Of a stretch of 64,000 bases of DNA, positions 1 through 32,500 are shown one piece after another. Position 1 is the stretch's first letter, and every line of letters starts with the position of its first letter. The translations under genes and the position numbers were made by a program. The stretch comes from Antedon bifida (lineage: Eukaryota; Echinodermata; Crinoidea; Comatulida; Antedonidae), in assembly GCA_963402885.1 (NCBI GenBank), contig OY727100.1, forward strand, positions 62,001-126,000, written 5' to 3'. The notes beneath the pieces were generated by a model that was not told the origin of the DNA, searched no databases, and was given only the letters and a program-made list of their open reading frames with translations.

Positions 1-9082
<9,082 letters not shown>

Positions 9083-10744
9083 ACTGGAATTAGAATGAGT
9101 TATGTAGGCCTAGTAGTAGGTGCTTTTTTGGTGCTCTGTGTAGAAACAAAAACATTGTACCACTCATGATGTTTGGAACAGTGTGTGAGAAACACACATC
9201 TGTTAGCTAGCATATATGATATAGCCATATATATATTATATAATACTAATAGCTAGTAAAATCATCAATTTATTAATGATTTATTTATTTAATTGTTTAC
9301 TTTTTATGTGATTCTGATTGTCATTCATAAAAAAGACCTTTCTAAAAATGTTATCCAAGATAAAGTTAGTTGGTGTCGATAAATAAGGTGGGTGCGAAAC
9401 TGCAATACACGTCGTAAGAAGAGGGGCCTGGGCTGGCCCTGGCCTGGGGGCCAGTCAGCAAGAAGGGAACTTCCCAGCCACCAGCAAGTCCTCCTTCCTA
9501 GCTAGCCTAGCTATATAAGCTACAGTACTAAGCTATAAATAGAGGCCTCTCTAAACTACTACTACTACTGGAAACTTTGGAAAGTTAGCTAGCCTGGCTG
9601 GCCCCTTCATGGTCCATATTCCGAATGAAAAATAACTGGAAAAAACCTTTATTTATTAGGCCTACCCTAGGCCTAGCTAGATAACACCAAACGGTTGATT
9701 ACTGTTTTTTTCATCTGACAATTCTCCATGCGTTCCAACTCGAGCCCAACCAATTCGCGTCAACTCACGCTCTGGCACGTCACTACGCCAACTCATTCCC
9801 ATAGTATAGAAGAATTTGTACTCTGTAATTGCAAACCTCCATGCAACACAAATACAGTACAAACAAATTACACAATCGCAGCCTACAATATATACTACTA
9901 CTACAAATAATAAGTGTAAATACAGGAAATAGGATGCACATTTTCATCAATAAAATCCTACTTACAAAACGTTGAATCATGGAGGTATAAAATTTTATAC
10001 CTCCATATGGTTGAATACTGTACTACTGTAGTACGTTTTATCAATCCATTTGTCGTCATATATAAACGCAAAAATAGGAGTTGACGCAACACAGCTTTAT
10101 TGGCACACAATTTACATTTTCGAGGCTGATCGATTATTTGGATATACATTATTTGGATTGGAAGTTAATAATATTGATGAGAGAATCCGTATTTTTCGAC
10201 TTTCATTGTTCTTCGAGCCGATACTATTTCCATTTCATTGTATGTTTATATTACAGTTAATCTGAAATAAAATATATTATATATTGTTCTCTTGGTATAA
10301 CACATCATTGTACGCAATAAACATATCCTGCACCCCTATTTCATAATGGAATTACCCGGAGCCAAATTGATGTAAAGTATAATCAGATATAGTGTCTTTG
10401 GTATATATCATGGATTAGCAAACAGGTTATTTGATAGTTGTCGTCAGTCAGTGCATTTTTTCATTCAAAATAATTATTTATGTAGCCTTAGTAATACTAT
10501 AGGTCTCTGTCTCACTTAATTCCTACGTACACGCGCAAGCTCTGAACAGTCTCTAATGGAGTTATATTTATAACTTATACATTTGTACTATATATATATG
10601 GATTGAACAGTCATTCAATGAACGCGTGCCGCGCCTGTTGTCAAAAAGGGGCCGCCGGATCTCCCACCATAATCGGCGGCCCTCTACAACTCGAACTACT
10701 GCTGGTGGTGGTAATTTTTTCTAATTTTTTATTTATTATAGATT
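9083..10744. other. Divergent intergenic region between PRP16 and NUDT7
   Basis: Head-to-head spacer that must contain both promoters and any 5' UTR exons. A GC-richer stretch lies near 9410-9500 and another at 10600-10720. It also holds a 28-bp perfect palindrome at 9979-10006. No protein-coding exon is supported apart from a possible 5' UTR exon ending near 10709, because an acceptor-like 'ttattatag' lies immediately before the NUDT7 start. Confidence 0.5.
9979..10006. repeat. 28-bp perfect palindrome
   Basis: The 14-bp half atggaggtataaaa is followed immediately by its exact reverse complement with no loop. It contains TATAAAA in both orientations and lies about 900 bp upstream of the PRP16 start. 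Confidence 0.9.
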
Positions 10745-11359
10745 ATGTCTTGCAAAGAAATAATACTTGGGCGTCTTGCAACAACATATAATAATGAGGT
10801 GGTATCATCAGAACCTACATCAGCGAAGAATGACTTAAAAAGGGCTGCTGTACTCATTCCACTTTTTTTCAAGAATGGTGAAGTTTATGTTTTGCTCACT
10901 GTACGTGCAAAAAATATGAGAAGTTATGGAGGTGATGTTGCTTTTCCTGGTGGTATGCGTGATATATGCGATGAAGATGATGTTGATACTGCTACAAGAG
11001 AAGCATGGGAAGAAATCGGATTGCCAAAACGTGACATTGAAATAATTTCACAAGGACCAGTATTTATTACACACACAAACATCATGGTTATACCAGTTAT
11101 TGGATTTATTCCAAATAATTTCAAACCTCATTTAAATGTTGATGAAGTTGAAGATAGCTTTTGTGTACCACTACTAGATTTTCTTAAAACTGATAAACAT
11201 TGCCATAGAATTATAGATAGATATCACTTACATGAGTTTACTCACAATATTAAAAACAAACCATACAAAACATGGGGATTGACTGCAGCGATATGTATCA
11301 ATATTGCTACAGTTGTCTTTAATCAGAAACCAGATTTTTATTTTAAATCAAAATTGTAA
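10745..11359 (+). CDS. NUDT7: Peroxisomal coenzyme A diphosphatase NUDT7-like
   Basis: Nudix hydrolase of 204 residues, expected to cleave CoA and acyl-CoA to 3',5'-ADP and phosphopantetheine derivatives in peroxisomes. The CoA-type Nudix box is intact around residues 65-90: FPGGMRD, then TATREAWEEIGL with the catalytic REXXEEXG pattern. The protein ends in SKL, a canonical type 1 peroxisomal targeting signal. The whole coding region is one exon; human NUDT7 is about 236 residues and multi-exonic. The start at 10745 follows an acceptor-like TTATTATAG, so a 5' UTR intron is likely. Polyadenylation candidates (AATAAA) lie at about 11404-11412. It converges with the copine gene. NUDT8 is the alternative, but the SKL tail favours NUDT7. 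Confidence 0.92.
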   Translation: MSCKEIILGRLATTYNNEVVSSEPTSAKNDLKRAAVLIPLFFKNGEVYVLLTVRAKNMRSYGGDVAFPGGMRDICDEDDVDTATREAWEEIGLPKRDIEIISQGPVFITHTNIMVIPVIGFIPNNFKPHLNVDEVEDSFCVPLLDFLKTDKHCHRIIDRYHLHEFTHNIKNKPYKTWGLTAAICINIATVVFNQKPDFYFKSKL

Positions 11360-12607
11360 TTGATTATTATTTTTAACAAACACTTTATCCTACAATGCAA
11401 ATCAATAAATAAAATTATCAAAAGAAACACTTTAGTATCTAAGAAGTTTGAACAAATAAATTGCAATAAAAATATGTCCTCATTCCTCATCTTCCAATTA
11501 ATTGGGAAACAGATCTTAAATTTAATTAGATTCTACTAGTGAAATCAATCCCAATAATAGTTTTCAACTACTGTATGTGGTTAATAGTATGTACACTTTC
11601 ACCGGCGTAAAATGTATTTTATGGCAAAATACAGCACCTATAGTAGGCCTATCTATGTGATTTATGAATAATATATGCAACTTTCATTTTACTATTCTGG
11701 ACTGTCAATCAGACAGATATTAGTCCAGGAGGAAATTAGAAGATGGGACAAGCAATTGATAGTTACTGAATATAACCATTCTACTGAACAAAATAATCCT
11801 AATGTCATTTTAAAATTGTAATCACATGCAATCATTTTAAAATAGTGACATTGTGGACACATTCATCACAAGATTGTTAGATATTAATAATTTTACATTT
11901 TTTATGTTAAATAAATTAAACAATTTAAGGCCGTACACAACATATTTCTTTGATAGCATTATTGTATAATAAATTTTAGGTTGCTGTCTTAAAATATTTA
12001 TAGGTAAAGGTAATTATTGCACTTATTCATGGTTTTAAAAGGTCTTTACATTAATATTTTGAATAACGGGTTAGGGTAGACATACGTTGATAATATAAGA
12101 CATTTAATTGTGACTAGTATTCAATAACACAGTGTAAACAAACAAATTGCTTTTTAAAGCGGTGGCTAATAAAAGTCCTACTTAAATTGTTTACTCAATG
12201 CTTTATACTGCCTGGCAATTAATTAAAGATGTTTATTAAATAGCATCACTTCCAAGTAGTTAGTATATTAATAATATTATCATACCTTGTTTTATAATAC
12301 TTTACCAAAATATTGAAATAGCATAATTATACATTCGTAAGCAAACAATTATTATTAGTAGTACTCTATTATTACACACAGTAATTGGCACATGTACATT
12401 ACTAGTTTAATGCCTACTCTATCACAATTCACTTTAGGTTTATAAATACTGTACTACTTACAACAATTGTTGCATTAACACAGTTAAGCATTTACCAATT
12501 ACATATAGAAGCATCAGTTTTTAATAACTAATATTTTTTTTACAAATTTTGTTAACTATGATGTACATTGTACAGTAAGAACCAAATCTACCACAACATT
12601 TTTGGAT
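11360..12607. other. Intergenic tail-to-tail spacer
   Basis: AT-rich sequence between the convergent NUDT7 and copine genes, presumably holding both 3' UTRs. I see no coding exon, RNA gene or repeat array. Confidence 0.6.
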
Positions 12608-24311
<11,704 letters not shown>

Positions 24312-24730
24312 GTTGAAAGCTTTGTCTGCAATTTGAGAAGCATGTGTAGTAGTTGCCAGTGCAATACTGCGAGACTCGCAACATACAACACTTTACACTA
24401 CAACAAATATAACACCTTTTACCAAATATTCAAATCAATTATGAATGAGATATAGACCATTAAGGTGGCAAAGAATTTGACCTGGAGGCATTTAATTAAG
24501 TTCAAGTCACAACTTAGATAACTAAGACAAAACAATTGAATTACTGTGTATTGTACTCCCATGGTACAACAGCCTACAAAATATTAATGAAACATAAATT
24601 ACCCTAAGTTACAATGAACTTACTTTACAATTTGGTTCAACGCACTTAAACATTTCTATTAAGATTGAATTTATTACAAATTCATAATTGAAACAATAAT
24701 TGTAACATACAATACAATCAAACATGTATA

Positions 24731-24970
24731 GTGTTGGTCTGTGTCGTGTGCCCCACATGTTCATTGGACTTGCATCAGTGTTGGTCTGTGTCGTGTGCCC
24801 CACATGTTCATTGGACTTGCATCAGTGTTGGTCTGTGTCGTGTGCCCCACATGTTCATTGGACTTGCATCAGTGTTGGTCTGTGTCGTGTGCCCCACATG
24901 TTCATTGGACTTGCATCAGTGTTGGTCTGTGTCGTGTGCCCCACATGTTCATTGGCCTTGCATCAGTTTG
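24731..24970. repeat. 47-bp minisatellite, five copies
   Basis: Near-identical units containing gtgttggtctgtgtcgtgtg and ccccacatgttcattg. The three overlapping reading frames here are repeat artefacts. It lies upstream of the copine first exon. Confidence 0.95.
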
Positions 24971-24975
24971 TGCTC

Positions 24976-25149
24976 AACTGCAGAACTTAATGGTTTTTAA
25001 ATCACAAGATAACTTGGTCTGGTTTGAATGATACCAACCTGCATCCAATTTGTCTTCTGCTTAAGTGAAGCTGAATTATAAATGTACTTCTGCAATGTTC
25101 ATCTTATAAAGTGGAAATTGGCTTCCATCAGTGTCCTCTAGTATTTATT
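24976..25149. other. Intergenic, no feature seen
   Basis: AT-rich spacer upstream of the copine gene, before the 25-kb repeat block. No coding potential or structure recognised. Confidence 0.5.
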
Positions 25150-25316
25150 GGTTATCCGCACTTGGCGGATAACCCCTTGTTATTGTCAGGATCTTTTTTT
25201 TCTTTTTTTTTTTTTTTTTTAGTTATCCGCTTAGTAGCGGATAACTCCTTGTAACTGTCCTGTTTCATCATCTTTTTTTTTTTTGGTTATCCGCAACTTA
25301 GTTGCAGGATAACCCA
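25150..25316. repeat. Three consecutive palindromic stem-loop modules
   Basis: Three hairpins are separated by T-rich runs: 25150-25174 (stem GGTTATCCGC, 5-nt loop), 25221-25246 (stem AGTTATCCGC, 6-nt loop) and about 25286-25315 (14-bp stem starting GGTTATCC with one bulge). Paired substitutions (G-C versus A-T at the base) keep the stems intact. Confidence 0.8.
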
Positions 25317-28300
25317 TGTGATTGTAAATATCTTTTTTTTTCATCATCTTTGTTCTTCTTTCTTTCCCGGAATTTTGTTGCACGCATATCTCTCACCCTT
25401 GTCAACATAAGATTGTATAACTTTGTCATAAGATTGATCTGTAGCTGTAGATGTGCAGGAAACTTCGTTATATGACGTTAGAGTCGCGTAGCGTAAGTTA
25501 CGCGCGATTTTATGAATTTCAATGTTTGGTCATAGATTATAAACCAAAAGTCATTTTGTATTGACACTTGGTGAAAATTTAAGTCATATCAAGGGCAAAC
25601 TTTCTATGGATTAAAAATGACATGTTTCACAAGAAGTTACGCGCGCACGCGCATTTAAAATTTAAAAATGCGCAAAATTAATTTCTAATCAACTTTCTAC
25701 GCTGATCATGACATTTTAAACATGTCAAAAATTCCCACGCGCGCGAAAAAAATTACGCGTAAGGTGCGCACGGAGCATGAAAATCATGTGTTTTTTTCTT
25801 GAATTATGATTTTACAGCCTTTCTTAGTCATTTTAAAAAAGATTTACATCATTTCAAATTAAAATGACGTCATACGAACACGTTGATTTAGACCATTTGC
25901 GCGCGTTTTAGTTGCAAAAGTGACAAAAAATTGTCAAAATTAAGCCTATTTTTAATCTATTATAGCTCCTCAGGATCATCCACGACCCCCAATTTTTTTA
26001 ATTTAATATGTAAGCAGATATGTTGTAGATATGAATTCATGCAGAACCTTTACCACTCGGATGTTATGACGTCATCGTATGGCCACACGAATGTAAAATA
26101 TAGGATTTTTTACTCTTTCGTTATTGCTCATCAAATTCAACAAAGCGCTTCTAGATTATACGTATTCCATTTCCCCCGAAATTTTAATATTGTCTACGTT
26201 AATCAACTATCTTTCGCATGAATTAAAAATATTTTAATTTTTATGACGTCATCATGTCTAAAAACGTAAATAACGTGGGTCACTTATTTTCATCTTTACA
26301 GTAAATTTCAATCTGTTATAGCTCGTCAGAATAAAAAGTGATAATCATGATTAAAACGTTTTCTGGAAGCTATTGGATTGTAGATACGAATTGATGTGAA
26401 TATTTTGCCAATCAGATGTTGTGACGTCATCATATGGCCAGTTGAATTAAAAAAGTCATATTTTCATCTCTTGCGTAAAAGTTCATTGCGTTTAAACGAG
26501 AGCGCATCTCACTTTTACGTGCCCAAAATTCTTCAAATTTGTTTTAATGTAAATTTTTAGATAATTATCTTCTAAAATTGTTATCTTTATATGTCAATTT
26601 GATGACGTCATCGTGTTAAAAATTGGATTTAAAAGATGGGTCTCGTAATTTTGTCTATGCTACACTGTATATAACATATACAGTTTATTCTGTAAAATAC
26701 TGTAATATGGTGTATGCTACATAATAGGTACAATTCAGCACTGTAAACATATTTATTTCATGTCATAGGATGGCATAATAATTGTCGAGGTTCATATAGT
26801 TAAGTATGTGCATGTTGCGTTTGCGCGGATAACCCGAACTCGTCAAAGTGACGAGTTCAAATCTAGTTTTCTGTATTCTTCTTTCTTTCTGTCATTTTTG
26901 TGTCACGCGTAACTCAAAAACGTGTAAACATAACATTTTATAACTTTGTCAACATGTGGGCGTTCACGTGAAGTTGTGCACCCGCTATTGTGAATGACGT
27001 CATAGTTGCGCAACGTGACTTACGCGCGTTTTTATGAATTTCGCGTATTTAACATAGATCGAAAACCACATAACATTTTAATTTGAAACTTAGAAAAAGT
27101 TTAAGTTATATCTTGCGCTAACTGACTGTGAGAAAAAAATGGCATGTTTTACACGAAGTTACGCGCGCACGCGCGTTTAAAAATTCAAAATGTGAAAAAT
27201 CAATTTCTAATCAACTTTCTACGCGTTTTATGTCATTTTGAGCATGTCAAAAATTCTCACACGTGCGCATATTTTTATGCGCGCGGTGCGCACGTAGCGT
27301 TAAAAACAATTTTTTCCGCGTGATTTATGTTTTTCCAGACTTTTCAAGTAATTTTACCAACTTTTAAACAATTTTGACTTAAAATTAACGTCATACCAGC
27401 ACGTCGAATTGGATAATTTACGTACGTTTTTGATGAAAAAGTTCAAAAATTCCTTAAAATTTGTCAAAATTATACCTTTTTTAAAACAGTCGTAGTTTCT
27501 AAACTAAACGGTAAAAGTTATTTTTATTACGTATTCTGGAAGATGATGAGTTGTAGATATCGTATCATGCATCAATATTGCTAACAGGACATTGTGACGT
27601 CATCGTATGGCCATGCGAATATAAAATATAGGATTTTTGTATCTTTTGTCATAGAGCATCACATTTAATAGAGCGCATCTTCGCTTATCCGTTTTTCATT
27701 TTAACCCAGATTTTGATATTTTTTAGGTCAATCAACTACCTTTCGCATGGGTTAAAAATATTTTAATTTTTTTGACGTCATCATGTCTAAAAATGTAAAT
27801 AACGTGGGTCACTTATTTTCATCTTTACAGTAACTTTCAATCTGTTATAGCTCGTCAGAATAAAAAGCGGTAATCATGATTAAAACGTTTTCTGGAAGCT
27901 ATTGTATTGTAAATACGAATTCATATCAAAAGTTTTCCAATCCGACGTTGTGACATCATCATATGGCCAGTTGAACAAAAAAAATTGTATTTTCATCTTT
28001 TGCGTCATAGTTCATCACATTTAAAAGAGCGCGCATCTATATTTTACGTATTCAAATTTCTTCTACATGTTAATATGTTGTTGCTGAGATAATATCCTTC
28101 CGAAATTGGTATTTTAGTGTTACATTTTGATACCGTCGCCATGTTAAAAAATGGAATAAATGGCGGGTCCCGTAATTTCACCTATTCTACACTGTATGTA
28201 ATATGTATACAGATTATACTGTTTATACTGTATATACTATATGACACAAAATTGACAGAATTCAGCACTAACAACATATCATATTCTTCAGATCAGGTCA

Positions 28301-29551
28301 TAATGCCATAATCTTTTTCTGGGTGCAAAATTCCAACGTATGACGTGCACGTGGCGTTTGTCGTGCGGATAACTAACTCGTCAAAGTGACGAGTTTCATG
28401 TCTAGTCTATATTCTTCTTTCTTTCCACGAATTTTGTTCGCAGCGTATCTCAAATTCTGGCTAACATAAGATTGTATAACTTTGTCATAAGATTGACCTG
28501 CAGCTGTAGATGTGCAAGAAACTTTTTTTTATGAATTTTGAGTCGCGCAGCGTAAGCTATGCGCGATTTTATGAATTTCGCGTATTTAACATAGACTAAA
28601 AACCAAAAGTCATTTTGTAATGACACTTGGTGAACATTTAAGTCATATCAAGTGCAAACTTTCTATGGATTAAAAATGGCATGTTTCACAAAAAGTTACG
28701 CGCGCACGCGCGTTTAAAATTTCAAAATGCGAAAAATCAACTTCTAATCAACTTTCTACGCGTTTCATGTCATTTTGAGCATTTCAAAAATTCCCACGCA
28801 CGCGCAATTATTTTACGCGCGTGTGCGCACGTAGGGCAAAAACATGTTTTTTTTGCTTGATTTTTGTTTTTTCAGCCTTTTCTAGTAATTTTACCAACTT
28901 TCAAACAATTTCGACTTAAAATCACGTCATACGAGCACGTAGAATTGAATAATTTGCGCGCGTTTTTGATAAACAATTTCAAAAATTTGTCAAAATTATA
29001 CCTTTTTTTAAACAGTCATAGATTCTAAACTACATGGTCAATTTTATTTTTTTTTACATATTCTGAAAGTAGATGAGTTGTAGATATAGAATCATGCATC
29101 CATTTGGCTAACCGGACATTGTGACGTCATCGTATGGCCACTCCAATATCAAATATAGGATTTTTGTCTCTTTCGTCATAGCTCATCACATTTAATAGAG
29201 CGCATCTCTACTTATCCATATTCCATTTTCCTCAATTTTGTAATATTGTCTAGGTCAATCAATTATCTTTTACATGATTTACCATTTTTAAAATTGTGAT
29301 GACGTCATCATGTTCAAAAGCGTCAATAACTTTGGTCACTTATTTTCACCTATTCTGCACTGTATGTAGTACGTATACAGTATATAGTGTATACCGTATA
29401 TACTTAGACGTGAAGCAAAATAGAGGGCACACTAACACTTTTTCAATGGCATAATCGTTTTTCTGTGCGCAATATTCTAACTTATGTCGTGCGCGTGGCT
29501 TTTGCGCTGCGGATAACCTAACTCGTCCGTAGTGACGAGTTCAAATCTAGT
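25150..29551. repeat. 4.4-kb block of three diverged 1.1-1.5-kb non-coding units
   Basis: Units end with gcggataac plus an ACTCGTC...GACGAGT stem near 26825-26870, 28365-28404 and 29509-29551. Each starts with a 'tattcttctttcttt'-like segment, then 'gttacgcgcgcacgcgc', then one or two copies of a module containing TGACGTCAT(C), a 'tggcca' word and 'ttgtagata'. Units 1 and 2 have two modules; unit 3 has one. Terminal GGTTATCCGC (25150) and GCGGATAACC (29509) form an inverted pair. No protein-coding frame is conserved. It could be a non-autonomous element or satellite-like locus; I do not recognise the family. Confidence 0.8.
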
Positions 29552-32500
29552 TTGAATTTAATCCTTTTTGACACAACAAAATTAACAGAAAAAAAATGCT
29601 AAGGATTGTCAAAAGCAAACCTCTGTTGAATAAAATACTTTTCTTTATTAAAAATGATAATAATAATAATAATAACTAAATAAAAACAGATATGTACATA
29701 TTCTTTGGATTTTGCATGTCTTATCTGTTTGGTTGATTGCGGCTCAATTTAATTAAAAAAATTATGACCTTTCCTCCACACCACACAATTATTTTAATTT
29801 GCATTTTGAAAATATTAGCATAGGAAAATGTATGATTTATTATTATTATAAAATCAAAAGAGAGAAGATATAGTAGAATTGGTATTAACCAAAACGTCTG
29901 TAAAATAATTAGTTCAATAGTTCATACCAAATAAGGTAAACATCCCTCTGACAAGAAAAGAGCTGATGTATGATAGGTCCACTTAGGGTAAATATTATTA
30001 CCTACCTTGTTTAGATCTAATCTGAAGTTTAATTAGAATTCCAGACTTATCACAAATTCCTCACCATTAAATGAGGCAAACTAACTAATTTCAATCAGTG
30101 TTCAGTATATTCATGAACATTATCATTTAGGTCTGGTTTATTATTCCCTTGTCAATGAAGGCCATTCTAATTTTACTAATTTTCTTCCTTTCTATTTATG
30201 TAATGAAGATTTTGAATGGGTCAGTTTTTTACTCTTTTTTCACCTACTATACAATGTAATATATATATTTTTTAAAGGATATTTCTTTTACTAATTAAAA
30301 TAGTATGTAGTACATAATAGATACTAAAAACTAATTTTGTTAAGGTAATTTTATATTTTGTAGTGCCTCTCAAAAAAATATGAAATTTAATTTATTTTCT
30401 GCTTACTTAATTTGTCTTAGATTAGGTTGCAAAGTTGTACTCTATTTTGGTCTCCATTGTTGAGGAAAAAATTAATAATTCAAAAAGTTAACATATTGCA
30501 AACTGTATTATTTATACTTGCGTAAGTTATCCTAAAAAGCACAGAGACCTACGTGCTTAAAACACAGTTCAGAATTTTAATAAGCAAATGAATACTTTAG
30601 AATTTAGACTTTCTATCACTTTTACACATAGGCCTATTAATAAACAAAATAGATACATTTACAACAATCAACAACCATTCAAAACATAGGATGTACTACT
30701 ATATAAGAATATTGAAAATAAAAATGCATAAAAGGGCATACAGGCCTCAATTTCTATGCCATGAAAAGAGGTTCACAAATCAACAATTTTTGTACTTCAA
30801 TTTCTAGTCAAGCAGAAAAAATTTATATTATTGTGTTAATTTTAGTAGGAAAATCATTGTACTAAATTATCACTAATTATTATTAGATATTACTCTAATC
30901 ATTATTTGTTATTTTTATTGAATAATTTGACTTTTAGTAGGCCTACTTTATTACAACTGAAAGTTGAAGAAACTCGTACATGACAGCCTGAATCTGCTGC
31001 CTCAGGTGTAAATATTGTTTATGACACATTTGGAAACATGATGGCATGTAGAAAATCAAATTTGAATGTCAGACTTAATTTATGAAAAATCAAACCTTGA
31101 ATGCTGTATATTGAGATCTTACTTGAAAACTACTTAACAAATAAAATACTATACTTAGCTTTACGACAAAACTGTCAAATAAATTATGAACTGAAAAAAT
31201 ACTTTTCTAAAACCCTGGCAAGTGAAAAGTGAGGGATGTTATCACACCTTACTGTATACTGATCTATTAATTAAACTTAGTAATAGTTTGTAACCATTAA
31301 ATGAGTCCTAGACCTCATTTTTATTATCCAATGGATCTTCTCTGCAAGTTTCGGTAATTTAATTATTTGGTTAAGATTTCTGGGCAAAATCAATAATAAC
31401 CGCAGTATACAAAAAATGTTTCGCATGACATAACTGTTATTTGTTAAGTTCAAAATGAAAGCAAATTTCACACACATCCATTATAGGAAGTGAATGGTGA
31501 AATAAATTGATATTGATCAGGATTTTGGTTTATGAAAGAAATATTACTTCCTCATTGAATAGTTTTAAAAAAGCGTAAACCAGGGGAGAGTAAAAATATC
31601 AACCAGTAGAATGCAGGTGCATAACAATCAATAGCTTTAAATAAAGGGTAAACCAGGAAGAGTTAAAATATCAAATGCCAGTAGAATGCACTCAGATTCG
31701 GTTTTCATTCAAAAAGTATTGCGAAAATTAGACTACATTCAATTAATCTTGCCGAATTTAAATTGGTGGGGGGGGGGGGGGGCGGGGTGCTAAAGCCTGT
31801 TTATCCCCCGCCTAAATCGGCACTTGAATTAAAACATTGAAAGCATTTTCAGTGATCACATACCACAGGTGATCTGTTAATATTGTTTGTGGTTCATAAA
31901 TAAAAATAATAGAAAGGGTAGCTGGTTATTGTTATTGGAAGGAAGAAAATCCTTGTGCAATTAAACATTGCGCAAATCGTTCAACTTGCGCATAATAACA
32001 GAGATTATGATACATACAACTACGCAAAATTATAATGGCCTAAAGCAAAAATAATCCGCATGCACAATTACGAATTAAGAGAATTAAGAAATGTCCAACA
32101 TAATCGCACTCTCCTGAATAAATGACAGCTTTGGCGCGCCATACTTTTTACACCAACAACAAATGTGATACAAACTTTGCTACACGAACACGTAGTGTCG
32201 ATCATAGAGATCGAATATAATATCGGCTCCTCTATTTCTATACAAACCAAGCTAACATTTTGTATTCAATTTCAAGCTTTATTTGACGTCCATGACCATG
32301 GTGGACAAAATCTATCAATTCAACTAATAATAATTACATCACACCTTTACTCGAACTTTTTACTTACCTAAAAACTGGTTATTAAGTAGCCTACACGTCA
32401 CACGATCCTCTCTCGACTCTCAGGCTCAGGGAGGTCCTCTCACACACTTTTTATGCGACGCAACCAAGGCAATCTGATGCTACTCTCTCTTTCTGTTTGT

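Noticed and set aside
24724-25031. Three Cys-rich frames
   Set aside because: Each is a frame of the 47-bp repeat; no other coding evidence.
25931-26221. 96-residue frame within the 25-29 kb repeat block
   Set aside because: Not conserved in the two sister units, and no start or domain.
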